DNA from: Methanobacterium sp.
GTDB taxonomy: Archaea > Methanobacteriota > Methanobacteria > Methanobacteriales > Methanobacteriaceae
NCBI RefSeq assembly: GCF_016217785.1
Contig: NZ_JACRGA010000018.1
Span: 1-42,500 of the forward strand
Length of the DNA: 42,500 nucleotides
Direction of reading: 5' to 3'
The notes under the pieces were generated by a model, which did not search any database, had not been told where the DNA came from, and saw nothing but the letters and a program-made list of their open reading frames with translations. The translations under genes were made by a program, and so were the position numbers. Of this stretch, positions 26,455 through 39,913 are shown piece by piece (position 1 is the first letter of the stretch; each line of letters starts with the position of its first letter).

Positions 26455-27024
26455 TCAAGAATTTCTATCCACATCATCTAAAATGGCATGAATCTTTTCT
26501 TTAATTTCATCAATACTTCCAGCAGTGTTGATAATATACCAATCCTGAGCCAATTCAAGGGCCTTTTTCCTCACCTTAACCAAGTCATCCATGTTTTCAA
26601 ACATTTCTTCATCATTCCTGGAGGACATTCGCTTAAGAGACTCGTCTGGTTCAAGATCCAGGAAAAACATGTACTGGGATGTGGGAAGAATCATGGTGAA
26701 GAACCAGTAGAGAAGTTTGGCCAATGGAAGGGGCAGGTATGCCACACCCATCAAATAACGAACCATAATAAGGTTATCAGTTTTACCATCATATTTTTTA
26801 ACTGAACGGATAACATCCAGGGCATAATAAGCTGATGCTTTGATTTTATTGATCTTTCCCCTGCCCAGCAGGGCCTTTTTTGCTTTCAGGCCGTAAGGAT
26901 TGTCAAAAGAAGGATGTTCTCTGAGTATAACACTTTCACCCATGGAAAGGTATTTTTCCTGTATTAGTTTAGCCTGAGTACTCTTTCCAGACCCGTCAAG
27001 ACCATCAATGATAATAAAGCGCAT
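26455..27024 (-). CDS. Thymidylate kinase-like P-loop kinase (divergent paralogue)
   Basis: A 190-residue P-loop kinase with the thymidylate kinase fold: Walker A GLDGSGKST (8-16) and a late DLEPDESLKRM strand-turn. Unlike true thymidylate kinases it lacks the DRY/DRS-x-x-S-x-x-A-Y-Q motif; the equivalent region reads VRYLMGVAYLP, and a hydrophobic segment LPLAKLLYWFFTMILP follows. A canonical thymidylate kinase is encoded separately at 27901. The frame starts at 27036, but GGAGG inside it points to the ATG at 27024. It is 25 bases after a polyprenol kinase-like gene. The substrate may not be dTMP; a lipid-linked phosphate is a speculative option. Confidence 0.72.
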   Translation of the reverse strand: MRFIIIDGLDGSGKSTQAKLIQEKYLSMGESVILREHPSFDNPYGLKAKKALLGRGKINKIKASAYYALDVIRSVKKYDGKTDNLIMVRYLMGVAYLPLPLAKLLYWFFTMILPTSQYMFFLDLEPDESLKRMSSRNDEEMFENMDDLVKVRKKALELAQDWYIINTAGSIDEIKEKIHAILDDVDRNS

Positions 27025-27049
27025 GTTATCCTCCATAAGTGTAAAAAAA

Positions 27050-27700
27050 TTATACGGTCATTAAAATGTAGGTTGCAACTGCTGAAAAACAGGCAGTGAG
27101 GTTATCCAGGCCTTTTGGAGTTATTCCTTCAAAGATGGTGGCTACCAGTGCTACACCCACAATTGCCAGTGGCTGGATGGGTACAGCATAATAAGTTAAA
27201 ACTATCCCTATGGTACAAATGAGCACTAAAAACATGGTGAGGGAGCCTTCCAGACTTTTATTGTCTCCGGAAATGTTGTATTTTATCTTACCGTACTTCA
27301 TACCAACTAAGGATGCCATACCATCCCCATAAGACATGGCAGCTATTCCCACAGCTATAATCCAGGGCTGGTCAAAGAAAATGAGTGCCAGAACAGTCCA
27401 GGAGATGGCATAGTAAACCAGGCCTAGACCGTGACCAGATCCTGATATTCTGTCTTTTATTTTTAAGGGGGAATAGGGACTTATAAGAAAAGTTAAGAGA
27501 ATAAAGGGGGCAGCTGCTAGAAGTGCCATCACCCATCTGGATTGAAAGAGGGGTAGTATGAATAAAACATTCCCCACCATAATATGCAGGAACTTTCGAC
27601 TGAAATTAGGATGTTTTTTAAGTACTTTCTCTGAAATCACCAGTAAAAGTATCACATATGTGTAGACCAGTATTAAACCTAGTATGTCTCCATTATCCAT
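27050..27700 (-). CDS. Dolichol/phytol kinase-like membrane protein
   Basis: A 216-residue membrane protein with six or more hydrophobic segments of the SEC59/VTE5/CDP-diglyceride synthetase-like superfamily. Family motifs are HPNFSRKFLHIMVGN, the SYGDGMASLVG segment (near 143-153) and KYNISGDNKSLEGSLTMF. Such enzymes phosphorylate a long-chain prenol such as dolichol, phytol or geranylgeraniol using CTP. In a methanogen a role in prenyl alcohol salvage or polyprenol phosphate supply is plausible. GGGAGGA lies about 13 bases before the ATG. It forms an operon with the thymidylate kinase-like gene downstream. Confidence 0.78.
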   Translation of the reverse strand: MDNGDILGLILVYTYVILLLVISEKVLKKHPNFSRKFLHIMVGNVLFILPLFQSRWVMALLAAAPFILLTFLISPYSPLKIKDRISGSGHGLGLVYYAISWTVLALIFFDQPWIIAVGIAAMSYGDGMASLVGMKYGKIKYNISGDNKSLEGSLTMFLVLICTIGIVLTYYAVPIQPLAIVGVALVATIFEGITPKGLDNLTACFSAVATYILMTV

Positions 27701-27900
27701 GAATTTTAGTACTTCCTCCCTATATAAGTGAATTTGGATTTTTAATTATGGTTCATGGCGTATTGGATTAGTTAACTGGGGATTAACTTTAATGATTATC
27801 CTGGAATGCGAAAATTTAGAATAAGATTCTGATGGAATTGGACTTGGAATTCAGGTAACCTTCCAAAGTTTTATTAGTTATTTGGGGGATAGAAAAAGCT

Positions 27901-28476
27901 ATGTACATCTGTTTAGAGGGAATTGATGGCTCAGGAAAATCCACACAACTAGAACGTCTGGGTAAATGGCTTGAAGATTGTGGTTTTAGTGTAACACTTA
28001 TTAGAGAACCCACTGACTCTCCAGTGGGTCTGCTTATTCGGAAAATGCTCCAAAGTCCCAGTGCACAGGATGAAGGATTCCAGAGGACATTGGCACTGTT
28101 ATTTGCTGCTGATCGAACTCTTCTCATGGATACTATTCGTAAAGAAGAAGAAATGAACCGGATTGTACTTAGTGACCGTTCATTTTACTCCAGCCTGGCT
28201 TATCAAAATGGTGAAGACTGGATAGCCCAGATAAATCAACATGCCCTGGAACCGGATCTGGTGATACTCCTGGATCTGGAAATTGAAACTGCACTCACCA
28301 GATGTGAGGGTACTGATAGTTTCGAAGAGGCGAATTTCCTGGAAAGCGTTCGTCAAAGATATCTTAAACTGGCCCAACAGCATGGTTTTATGGTAGTTAA
28401 TGCCAGTAATGGGATGAACAAGGTCCACGATGATATAAAAAGAATAGTTGCCCCTAAACTGGGCATGTGCATATAA
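27901..28476 (+). CDS. tmk: Thymidylate kinase
   Basis: A 191-residue dTMP kinase that makes dTDP for DNA synthesis. Walker A is EGIDGSGKST (6-15), followed by REPTDSPVG (35-43) with the dTMP-binding Arg-Glu-Pro, and DRSFYSSLAYQ (92-102). The LID region around residues 130-150 is present but the typical Arg-rich segment is weak. The ATG at 27901 follows GGGGGA. It is divergent from the lipid kinase-like pair. Confidence 0.88.
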   Translation: MYICLEGIDGSGKSTQLERLGKWLEDCGFSVTLIREPTDSPVGLLIRKMLQSPSAQDEGFQRTLALLFAADRTLLMDTIRKEEEMNRIVLSDRSFYSSLAYQNGEDWIAQINQHALEPDLVILLDLEIETALTRCEGTDSFEEANFLESVRQRYLKLAQQHGFMVVNASNGMNKVHDDIKRIVAPKLGMCI

Positions 28477-28575
28477 CTGATGGAAGTACTGTTATCGGCT
28501 GAAAATGAATATTAGATGAATTAGGGATTGAAAGTTTATTTAAATCCCTGTAAAAATGTGAAAAAGAATTAGTGA

Positions 28576-28815
28576 TCACTCTTTTTCAGGTTCTTCATCT
28601 TTTTCAGGTTCTTTTTTTTCAAGTTCTTTTATACGCTGATTGAGGGCTTTTACAATGTGATCCTGGGCATCTTCCAAGTTTTTTTTCTTCCCATAGAGTA
28701 ATGGGCCGTCATCGGTGTTTTTTAGTTCCAGATTGAATTGGGTTACAACTTCGGCCATTATCCTTTCTGTTATCCCTGGTGGAATTCTCATTTCATACAT
28801 CATATCTTCTTCCAT
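28576..28815 (-). CDS. Small hypothetical protein
   Basis: A 79-residue soluble protein with an excellent binding site, GAGGTGAT six bases before the ATG, so it is very likely expressed. The first half could form a small mixed fold (MRIPPGITERIMAEVV); residues 45-79 form a charged helix ending in a Lys/Glu-rich, Pro-interrupted tail. I know no family. It lies downstream of TyrRS on the same strand. Confidence 0.7.
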   Translation of the reverse strand: MEEDMMYEMRIPPGITERIMAEVVTQFNLELKNTDDGPLLYGKKKNLEDAQDHIVKALNQRIKELEKKEPEKDEEPEKE

Positions 28816-28963
28816 GGTATCACCTCAAACATTCTAATATAATTTCATCGTTAACTTTTCTTATTTTATTCTAAATACAATTTAATTGAACTTATAATTC
28901 CCGCTTTAACTAAATACTATGTAATATTTTAGAATTATCTATTGAATTAATGGAAATTATTAT

Positions 28964-29923
28964 CTAATTCCTAAGAAAATCTCTTACTGGCTCTAAAATT
29001 TCAGTCAGAGAATCAGCAACCCCGTTTTTCAGATCCAGGGGATGTAACTTTCCGTTCCCGTACATCTGCACCAGTTCATCCTGGGTTAATTCCAGATTCC
29101 CTCCAAACTTATCTGGCCTCTTTATAAGCAGGGTATTCCTTTCACTAAATATGAAGTGATGAGCTATTTCCAGAACTGGATTTCCCTCAATTTCACCCGC
29201 AGGACAGTAACTCTTTTTGATCTTTTCAGTGATTACCGCAGGTTCATCATCAATGGCTATGAAGTTCTCTTTACTGGAGGACATCTTATCCGAGCCATCA
29301 GTACCGTGCAGTAGTGGGGTGTGAATGCATACCGGGGACTGGAATCCTAATTTAGGAAGATTGTCCCTGGCCAGCATATGGATTTTCCGTTGCTCCATAC
29401 CACCCACTGCCAGATCCACCTCTAAAAACAACATATCCACCACCTGCATCAAAGGGTAGATAACCTCCGCCACCTGATGATCCTCAGCATCCCGAGTTAT
29501 CTGGGCCATACTCCTTCTGGCACGGGTTAGAGTAGTTGAAAGGGCTAACTGGTAAACCTTCATGGTGTAATCTTCTCTAGTCTGAAAACTACTACCTAAA
29601 ATGAATTCAGTATCCTCAGAGAGTCCTAAAGCCCGGAAACAACGTTTGTTATATTCAGAAATCTCTTTGATTTTTTCTAAACTTCCTTTGCCATTAAGGT
29701 AAGCATGAAGGTCTGCCAGAAGAATCTTTATCTTGAAACCTGCTTCCTGCAGGTCTATCATCTTCTTCACAGTGATGGCATGTCCAAGATGCACCTTTCC
29801 TGAGGGTTCATACCCTATGTAGGCTGTTTTCTCGTCTTTTTCCAGTATAACTTTGAGTTCTTCTGGAGTTACCACTTCCAGGGCGCCTTGTCCTATAGTG
29901 TTCATTGTAGAATCTGTGTCCAT
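28964..29923 (-). CDS. tyrS: Tyrosyl-tRNA synthetase (archaeal type)
   Basis: Charges tRNA-Tyr with tyrosine. The 319-residue protein has the short archaeal/eukaryal form without an S4 domain. The class I signatures are GYEPSGKVHLGH (37-48, the HIGH equivalent) and KMSSS (213-217). LVG-like tyrosine-binding elements and QVVDMLFLEVDLAVGGMEQRKIHMLAR are typical. The open frame starts at 29938, but GGTGA is ideally placed for the ATG at 29923, five residues in. It lies about 180 bases after NMD3. Confidence 0.92.
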   Translation of the reverse strand: MDTDSTMNTIGQGALEVVTPEELKVILEKDEKTAYIGYEPSGKVHLGHAITVKKMIDLQEAGFKIKILLADLHAYLNGKGSLEKIKEISEYNKRCFRALGLSEDTEFILGSSFQTREDYTMKVYQLALSTTLTRARRSMAQITRDAEDHQVAEVIYPLMQVVDMLFLEVDLAVGGMEQRKIHMLARDNLPKLGFQSPVCIHTPLLHGTDGSDKMSSSKENFIAIDDEPAVITEKIKKSYCPAGEIEGNPVLEIAHHFIFSERNTLLIKRPDKFGGNLELTQDELVQMYGNGKLHPLDLKNGVADSLTEILEPVRDFLRN

Positions 29924-30116
29924 TATAGTCACCATCATTGGGTTTATTGTTACTGATTTTATTTATAATTTTAAACCTTATCTGCTAATCTAAGGGGGAT
30001 TTTGATAATCATTTGAGATTTAATCTACTGATTATCATTCTAAGGTTACTTGGGATGGATTTTTTGATTTTAATCGGATTATTTTTATCCCCACTACTCT
30101 TTCTTATTATTATATC

Positions 30117-31169
30117 CTATTTTTTAGGAGGGATGATGTAGAGTTTTCCCCTAATTTCAATTACTTCCACTTCTTCCCCTATATTTATATCTGCTAATTC
30201 GCTTAGTATATCCAGATCCAGGGGTTGGTATGTTTCAGGGTGGAGTATCTGTATTTCAGTGGGGGTTTTGGCAGTAACTGTGGTCGGCTTCACATCTTCC
30301 TTACCTGCTATCCTTTCCAGGTTAGAATATTCACGCCAGGATATGGATATATGTTCGGTTGTTTCCAGATCCTGAATAGCGATCTTACGGCCGTTTATAT
30401 CAATTACCTGTCCTACATGATCCCCATGGGTTATGAAGTCTCCCTTCTGGAATATTGGGAGTCGTAGGGATATCCATATTCGATAAAGGTCCTTGCCGGC
30501 GGATTTATCCCGGCCCATGAGTCTGGGTGATTCCCCCAACATTCCACCCATCTGTTCTTTCAGGACATTTGAGATCTTCCGGGCAGCTTTGTAAGAGCCA
30601 AAATAGTAGTCCACACCCTCTTTAATTCCTACTCTTTGTGAAAGGTAAGCCATGCGGTTTTTTTTGGATAATTTGTCCAGCAAACGTTTTATTATATCAT
30701 CAGCCGTCTGAATTTCTTCAGCTTCAAGTGGCCGTGTATCCGCCCTTAACTGCAGAACTGCTTCATAGTAACCTGAAGCATACTTACTGCATTCTGGGCA
30801 TGCATCACGGTTGAGTTTAACGTTTACCTTAAACTCCCTTCGCACTGGTATTCCTAAAACCTTGCCACTGGCAGTTACCATCATTTCCAGAATGGAACCT
30901 CTTTGATTGATGAGATCTATTTCCAGAACTACATCCTCTGCATCTTCATCAAGGATAGACTCCTGGGCTATGGTCTGTGCAACGAAATCTTCTTCTGAAA
31001 GTTCTGTTTCCATCCATTTATCACCCACATGGATGGATGAACAGTGGGCACAAGATTCCACTTCTAATTCAGAGGGAATAGTGATCAACTTATTTCCAGC
31101 AGCAAAACAGGAATGACAGAGGCCTTTAAACAGTTCTTGGTCTTCTTTACCGCATTTAATACAGAACAT
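30117..31169 (-). CDS. NMD3 family ribosome-export/maturation protein
   Basis: The archaeal homologue of NMD3, which in eukaryotes escorts the large ribosomal subunit out of the nucleus; in archaea it presumably acts in late 50S maturation. The N-terminus has zinc-binding CxxC pairs: C3/C6, C18/C21, C40/C43 and CPEC near 124-127. The middle holds the OB-like NMD3 core (QLRADTRPLEAEEI, MAYLSQRVGIKEGVDYYFGS). The C-terminal beta-rich SH3/OB part ends at KLYIIPPKK. It follows aIF2-beta by 70 bases on the same strand, an arrangement consistent with a translation operon. Confidence 0.9.
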   Translation of the reverse strand: MFCIKCGKEDQELFKGLCHSCFAAGNKLITIPSELEVESCAHCSSIHVGDKWMETELSEEDFVAQTIAQESILDEDAEDVVLEIDLINQRGSILEMMVTASGKVLGIPVRREFKVNVKLNRDACPECSKYASGYYEAVLQLRADTRPLEAEEIQTADDIIKRLLDKLSKKNRMAYLSQRVGIKEGVDYYFGSYKAARKISNVLKEQMGGMLGESPRLMGRDKSAGKDLYRIWISLRLPIFQKGDFITHGDHVGQVIDINGRKIAIQDLETTEHISISWREYSNLERIAGKEDVKPTTVTAKTPTEIQILHPETYQPLDLDILSELADINIGEEVEVIEIRGKLYIIPPKK

Positions 31170-31240
31170 AGTATCTAATCTTGATATTTGTAAATAAAAT
31201 TTTTCAGGTATAAAAAAGTAATAGAATAAAAATAGGGAAT

Positions 31241-31648
<408 letters not shown>

Positions 31649-31731
31649 ATTTATACCTCCTTCAACTAAAATCGCATAAAATTGGTTAAATTGAATTTAA
31701 CTAAATAAGAAAAATTTAAGATAATTCCAGC

Positions 31732-33744
<2,013 letters not shown>

Positions 33745-34012
33745 CGTCTAACTATAATATCTTCTATTATAAAAAAATTCTCATGAAAAACTAAAAATAT
33801 TTAGAGCTCATACGGGCTTTAAACATTTTAAAAGTTGATTTAATTGATATATAATTCTTGTAAATTATTTCAGGTCTGTTAAATATCTGTTTTTAATAAT
33901 TGGATAAATTTTAGGGACTACAAATTAGTAATAATTAAATAGAGTTTTATTAATAATGAAATTTGGGTTTAGATTATATTTTAATTATATTAAGGAGTTG
34001 TTTAGATATTAT

Positions 34013-34114
34013 TGTAAAAGAATAGATGAATGTAAAAGAATAGATGAAAACTTTATGTTGAATTATAGTTTCATTTCTTAAATTTAACGAAACATAGGGT
34101 AACGAAAACATAGG
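34013..34114 (+). repeat. Two pairs of short tandem repeats upstream of a membrane protein gene
   Basis: An 18-base unit (TGTAAAAGAATAGATGAA) occurs twice without gap, at 34013-34030 and 34031-34048. A second pair, TAACGAAACATAGG-like, lies at 34085-34098 and 34100-34114. They fall in the 397-base spacer between the MCM and the coiled-coil membrane protein genes, just ahead of the latter, and could be regulatory sites. The rest of the spacer is AT-rich with no gene. Confidence 0.65.
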
Positions 34115-34141
34115 AATACAGTTAAAATCAGGTGCAAATCA

Positions 34142-34576
<435 letters not shown>

Positions 34577-34739
34577 AATGGATAAAAAGGGAATATTCGG
34601 ATTTTAATCTCTTTATTTAGATTTTAATCCATCATTTAATTTTATTTTACTTTTTTATAGCTGTATTGTTTTATATTAAAATTGAACATTTATAATTGAT
34701 GCTGTGGCCATTATAAATGTTGTATTGCTCAAAAAATAG

Positions 34740-35360
34740 TTAATTTTGTTTCCCTGCTCTTCTAAAACCTCGGCCCACCACGTACATTTCTCCACTTTTT
34801 TTACGGGAAGAAGGCGGTTTGGTGGTTCTAACGGTTTGAAATTTTGTTTTAACCTCTGCCAGGAGTTGTGGATATCCTTCGCCCTGAAAAACTTTCATGA
34901 TTATGTTACCTTTGTATTTCAGGATACTATCACTTATCTGCAGTACACTTTGTGCAAGGTCTATGGATCTGAGTTGATCTAGATCCTTAATACCGGATAG
35001 TTTAGGGGCAGCATCGGATATGATCACCTGGGCCTTACCCTGCATGGTACGTTTAATTTCATCCAGAGTCTCTTCATGGGTGAAATCTCCTTTGATGCTC
35101 CAGAAATTTTCCTCAGGGAATGATTTCATCCGGTTAAGATCAACAGCAACCACTAATCCATCTTCACCCACAGCTTCCAGGGCTACCTGAGACCATCCGC
35201 CTGGAGCAGCCCCTAGATCAACCACAAAATCTCCTTTTTTAATTATTTTATATTTACGATTTAATTGCTGTAGTTTAAAGGAAGCCCTGGAACGATAATC
35301 CTGTTTTTTGGCCTTCTTATAATATTCTTCGTTTTTCCTTTCTTTATTCCATTGACTCAT
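34740..35360 (-). CDS. rlmE: FtsJ/RrmJ-type 23S rRNA 2'-O-methyltransferase
   Basis: A 206-residue SAM-dependent ribose methyltransferase of the RrmJ family, expected to act on 23S rRNA. SAM motif I is DLGAAPGGW (48-56). The K-D-K catalytic set appears as K29 (SFKLQQL), D116 (SDAAPKLSG) and K156 (KVFQGEG). Its ATG follows directly after the stop codon of the phosphodiesterase gene, so the two are translationally coupled. Confidence 0.92.
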   Translation of the reverse strand: MSQWNKERKNEEYYKKAKKQDYRSRASFKLQQLNRKYKIIKKGDFVVDLGAAPGGWSQVALEAVGEDGLVVAVDLNRMKSFPEENFWSIKGDFTHEETLDEIKRTMQGKAQVIISDAAPKLSGIKDLDQLRSIDLAQSVLQISDSILKYKGNIIMKVFQGEGYPQLLAEVKTKFQTVRTTKPPSSRKKSGEMYVVGRGFRRAGKQN

Positions 35361-35888
35361 TTATTCTCTTTCTCCTTTAAAATTAAGTGCTTTGCAGATG
35401 GGATCTCCAATTTTAACTATATTAGCATCTAACTTACCATCTTCCAATTCTATGAGCATCACTGATGGGTCTGATAGCCGGGGTACAGTGGGACTTCCAG
35501 GGTTAAGCAGTAGCATGTCTGGCAACTCCTTGATGAAGGACCAGTGTGTGTGACCGGTGATGAGAACTTCCACTCCCATTTCTAAACCAATATACTGTAA
35601 CTGTTGAGTATCTCCCCGCGGATAAACTTCACCGTGGGATAAACCGATTTTTATACCCTCTAAATTTAATTTTTTTCTTTGAGGGAGGTCCAAACCTCTG
35701 TAACGATCCATATTTCCCTGAACACAGATGGTGGGTGCTACATCTTCCAGCTGATCTTTAATCTCAAGTGAAACCAGATCTCCGGCATGTAATATAAGAT
35801 CTGCACCTTCAAAAACTTTAAAAACTATCTCAGGGATGTGGTCTGTTCTTTCAGGAATGTGTGTGTCAGAAATAACGCCTATTAACAT
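35361..35888 (-). CDS. YfcE/MJ0936-type metallophosphodiesterase
   Basis: A 175-residue calcineurin-like phosphoesterase of the MJ0936 family with two-metal motifs: D8 and H10 in SDTHIPER, a GNMDR turn, SHGEVYPRGD and GHTHW. It hydrolyses model phosphodiesters in relatives; the physiological substrate is unknown. The frame starts at 35903, but AAGGAGAT inside it points to the ATG at 35888. It is directly followed by the FtsJ gene. Confidence 0.88.
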   Translation of the reverse strand: MLIGVISDTHIPERTDHIPEIVFKVFEGADLILHAGDLVSLEIKDQLEDVAPTICVQGNMDRYRGLDLPQRKKLNLEGIKIGLSHGEVYPRGDTQQLQYIGLEMGVEVLITGHTHWSFIKELPDMLLLNPGSPTVPRLSDPSVMLIELEDGKLDANIVKIGDPICKALNFKGERE

Positions 35889-35915
35889 TTCCATCTCCTT
35901 CATAATGATTATTTT

Positions 35916-35952
35916 TGACTTGGGGGGTATATTTTAGACTTGGGGGGGGGGG
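35916..35952 (+). repeat. Duplicated GACTT-G-run element (G6 and G11)
   Basis: A GACTTGGGGGG-type unit occurs twice, with pure G-runs at 35922-35927 (6) and 35942-35952 (11), spaced about 20 bases. It is 28 bases upstream of the phosphodiesterase start, so it would be C-rich in the leader or promoter of that gene. Homopolymers of this length may vary in length. Confidence 0.75.
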
Positions 35953-38498
<2,546 letters not shown>

Positions 38499-38550
38499 GT
38501 TATGTTTTCTATTAATTTTTGATTTTCGTTTTTGATTTTTCTTAATTCAC

Positions 38551-38610
38551 CTCTTTAATCTTTTTTTAATCTCTTTCAATCTTTTTTTAATCTCTTTCAA
38601 TCTTTTTTTA
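38551..38610 (+). terminator. Tandem T-tract terminator downstream of topA
   Basis: A 21-base unit (AATCTCTTTCAATC then T7) repeats at 38568-38588 and 38589-38609, with a partial copy before it, giving three T7 tracts in a row. It is an efficient-looking archaeal stop for topA transcription. Its end overlaps the stop codon of the convergent XRE gene at 38608. Confidence 0.7.
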
Positions 38611-38811
38611 ATCTGTTTCGTCATCAAAAATGAAAATATCGTCAATTTTACCCTTTAAAACCTTTGCTATATCATGGGCTAGTTTTAAAGAGGGATTGTA
38701 TTTTCCTTTTTCAAGGAAGACGATGGTTTCTCTTCTAACGCCTACTTTTCCCGCTAACTGGGCTTGAGTAAGGTTATGGCGAGCTCTATATTCTTTTATC
38801 CTGGTTTTCAT
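38608..38811 (-). CDS. XRE-family helix-turn-helix regulator
   Basis: A 67-residue single-domain DNA-binding protein of the Cro/CI type, close to YozG-like regulators. The HTH spans about residues 12-35 (LTQAQLAGKVGVRRETIVFLEKG), followed by YNPSLKLAHDIAKVL. It lies 25 bases after the DUF2178 gene and is probably in the same transcript. It is a good candidate to bind the four palindromes upstream of that operon at 39491-39564. Confidence 0.9.
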   Translation of the reverse strand: MKTRIKEYRARHNLTQAQLAGKVGVRRETIVFLEKGKYNPSLKLAHDIAKVLKGKIDDIFIFDDETD

Positions 38812-38836
38812 TCTTTCGCCTTCAGTTTACATGAAT

Positions 38837-39406
38837 TTAATCTATGTCACCTTTACGGCTTAAAATTGTGTTAGCAATTAGCATAGTGGAGGTCATGACG
38901 AAGATGGTCACACCCAATAATTCAATGGGATTGTGTATATTTTGCGCCCAGTACATAGTTATTACCAGGAAAGAGATGAATACTAAAGTTATATACCATG
39001 AATATGTCGTAGCGAATGTCCCTATTTTTCTTAGACGTTCATCCTGGGCTTTTTTGTCCATTCCGACATAGGTGAAAAAATTGGCCATATAAGCAGTTAT
39101 ACCCAATAGGATGATAACAGCCAATAAATCACTCATGGTTTTGGTAGCCATCATTATCAACCCAGAAATCATTAAAGCAGCGGATCCAAACCAAATACTT
39201 ATATTGTATACCTTGTAATTTTCACTTTCTTCATGATCCAGGTGGCTGTGCTCATTTTCTTCTTTTTTGCCTATTTTATTGAAAATTGGCACTAAAAATA
39301 ATAGGAAAAATGCAAAAAACACGTAATAAATCTGATTTTCAAAGATATATCCTAAAAATCCTAAAACACCAAGTAGTCCCCAGAAATAATTGAATTCTAT
39401 TTTCAT
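38837..39406 (-). CDS. DUF2178-like membrane protein
   Basis: A 189-residue membrane protein with about five or six hydrophobic helices. A His/Glu-rich loop (KKEENEHSHLDHEESE, about 47-62) follows the first pair. The cytoplasmic MDKKAQDERLRKIGTFATTYSW segment is the DUF2178 hallmark. DUF2178 genes are often paired with small XRE regulators, as here. It starts at ATG 39406 with GAGGTGA at ideal distance. The function is unknown; a membrane sensor that controls the regulator is one possibility. Confidence 0.82.
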   Translation of the reverse strand: MKIEFNYFWGLLGVLGFLGYIFENQIYYVFFAFFLLFLVPIFNKIGKKEENEHSHLDHEESENYKVYNISIWFGSAALMISGLIMMATKTMSDLLAVIILLGITAYMANFFTYVGMDKKAQDERLRKIGTFATTYSWYITLVFISFLVITMYWAQNIHNPIELLGVTIFVMTSTMLIANTILSRKGDID

Positions 39407-39436
39407 TCTTTCACCTCATTTTCATAATTAATATTT

Positions 39437-39472
39437 TTCATTCAGTATGTTTCATTCAATTTGTTTCATTCA
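39437..39472 (-). repeat. Three TGAATGAA repeats with a 14-bp period
   Basis: TTCATTCA occurs at 39437-39444, 39451-39458 and 39465-39472, exactly 14 bases apart. On the transcribed strand these are TGAATGAA words between the palindrome array and the DUF2178 start codon, probably in the 5' leader. Confidence 0.7.
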
Positions 39473-39490
39473 GGTATGTTGTTTATTTGT

Positions 39491-39564
<74 letters not shown>

Positions 39565-39726
39565 ATTTAAATCTTGGGGTCTGGTCATTAATCAATAAGA
39601 AACCGTAGATAGTACGACTGAATCTAAAATAAACAATCATTAATACAAAGTTTAACATTATTAAAACTAATTATAACCTTATAAAAATTCAAATAATATC
39701 AACGACATGTTATGAAATATAAATTG

Positions 39727-39743
39727 CCCAGTTTGGAACTGGG
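39727..39743 (+). other. Short GC-rich hairpin upstream of aglB
   Basis: CCCAGTT (39727-39733) pairs perfectly with AACTGGG (39737-39743) across a three-base loop, in otherwise AT-rich DNA. CTGGG recurs about 30 bases later. It might be part of a small RNA or a transcript end. The remaining spacer (39565-39913) is AT-rich and holds a TATA-like GATATATAC near 39852-39860 for the next gene. Confidence 0.4.
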
Positions 39744-39913
39744 GGAGAGTCTTTAATACTTAAAACTGTCTGGGATTTATAGGGGTGTAATAATAAAATC
39801 ATTCAAAACTTATACTTTAAATAGTAAAAACAGCCCAATATAAGATAATATGATATATACGTTTACAAATCAATCATAAGTAACAACTTAAGGTCAAATG
39901 GGGAATAAATAAT

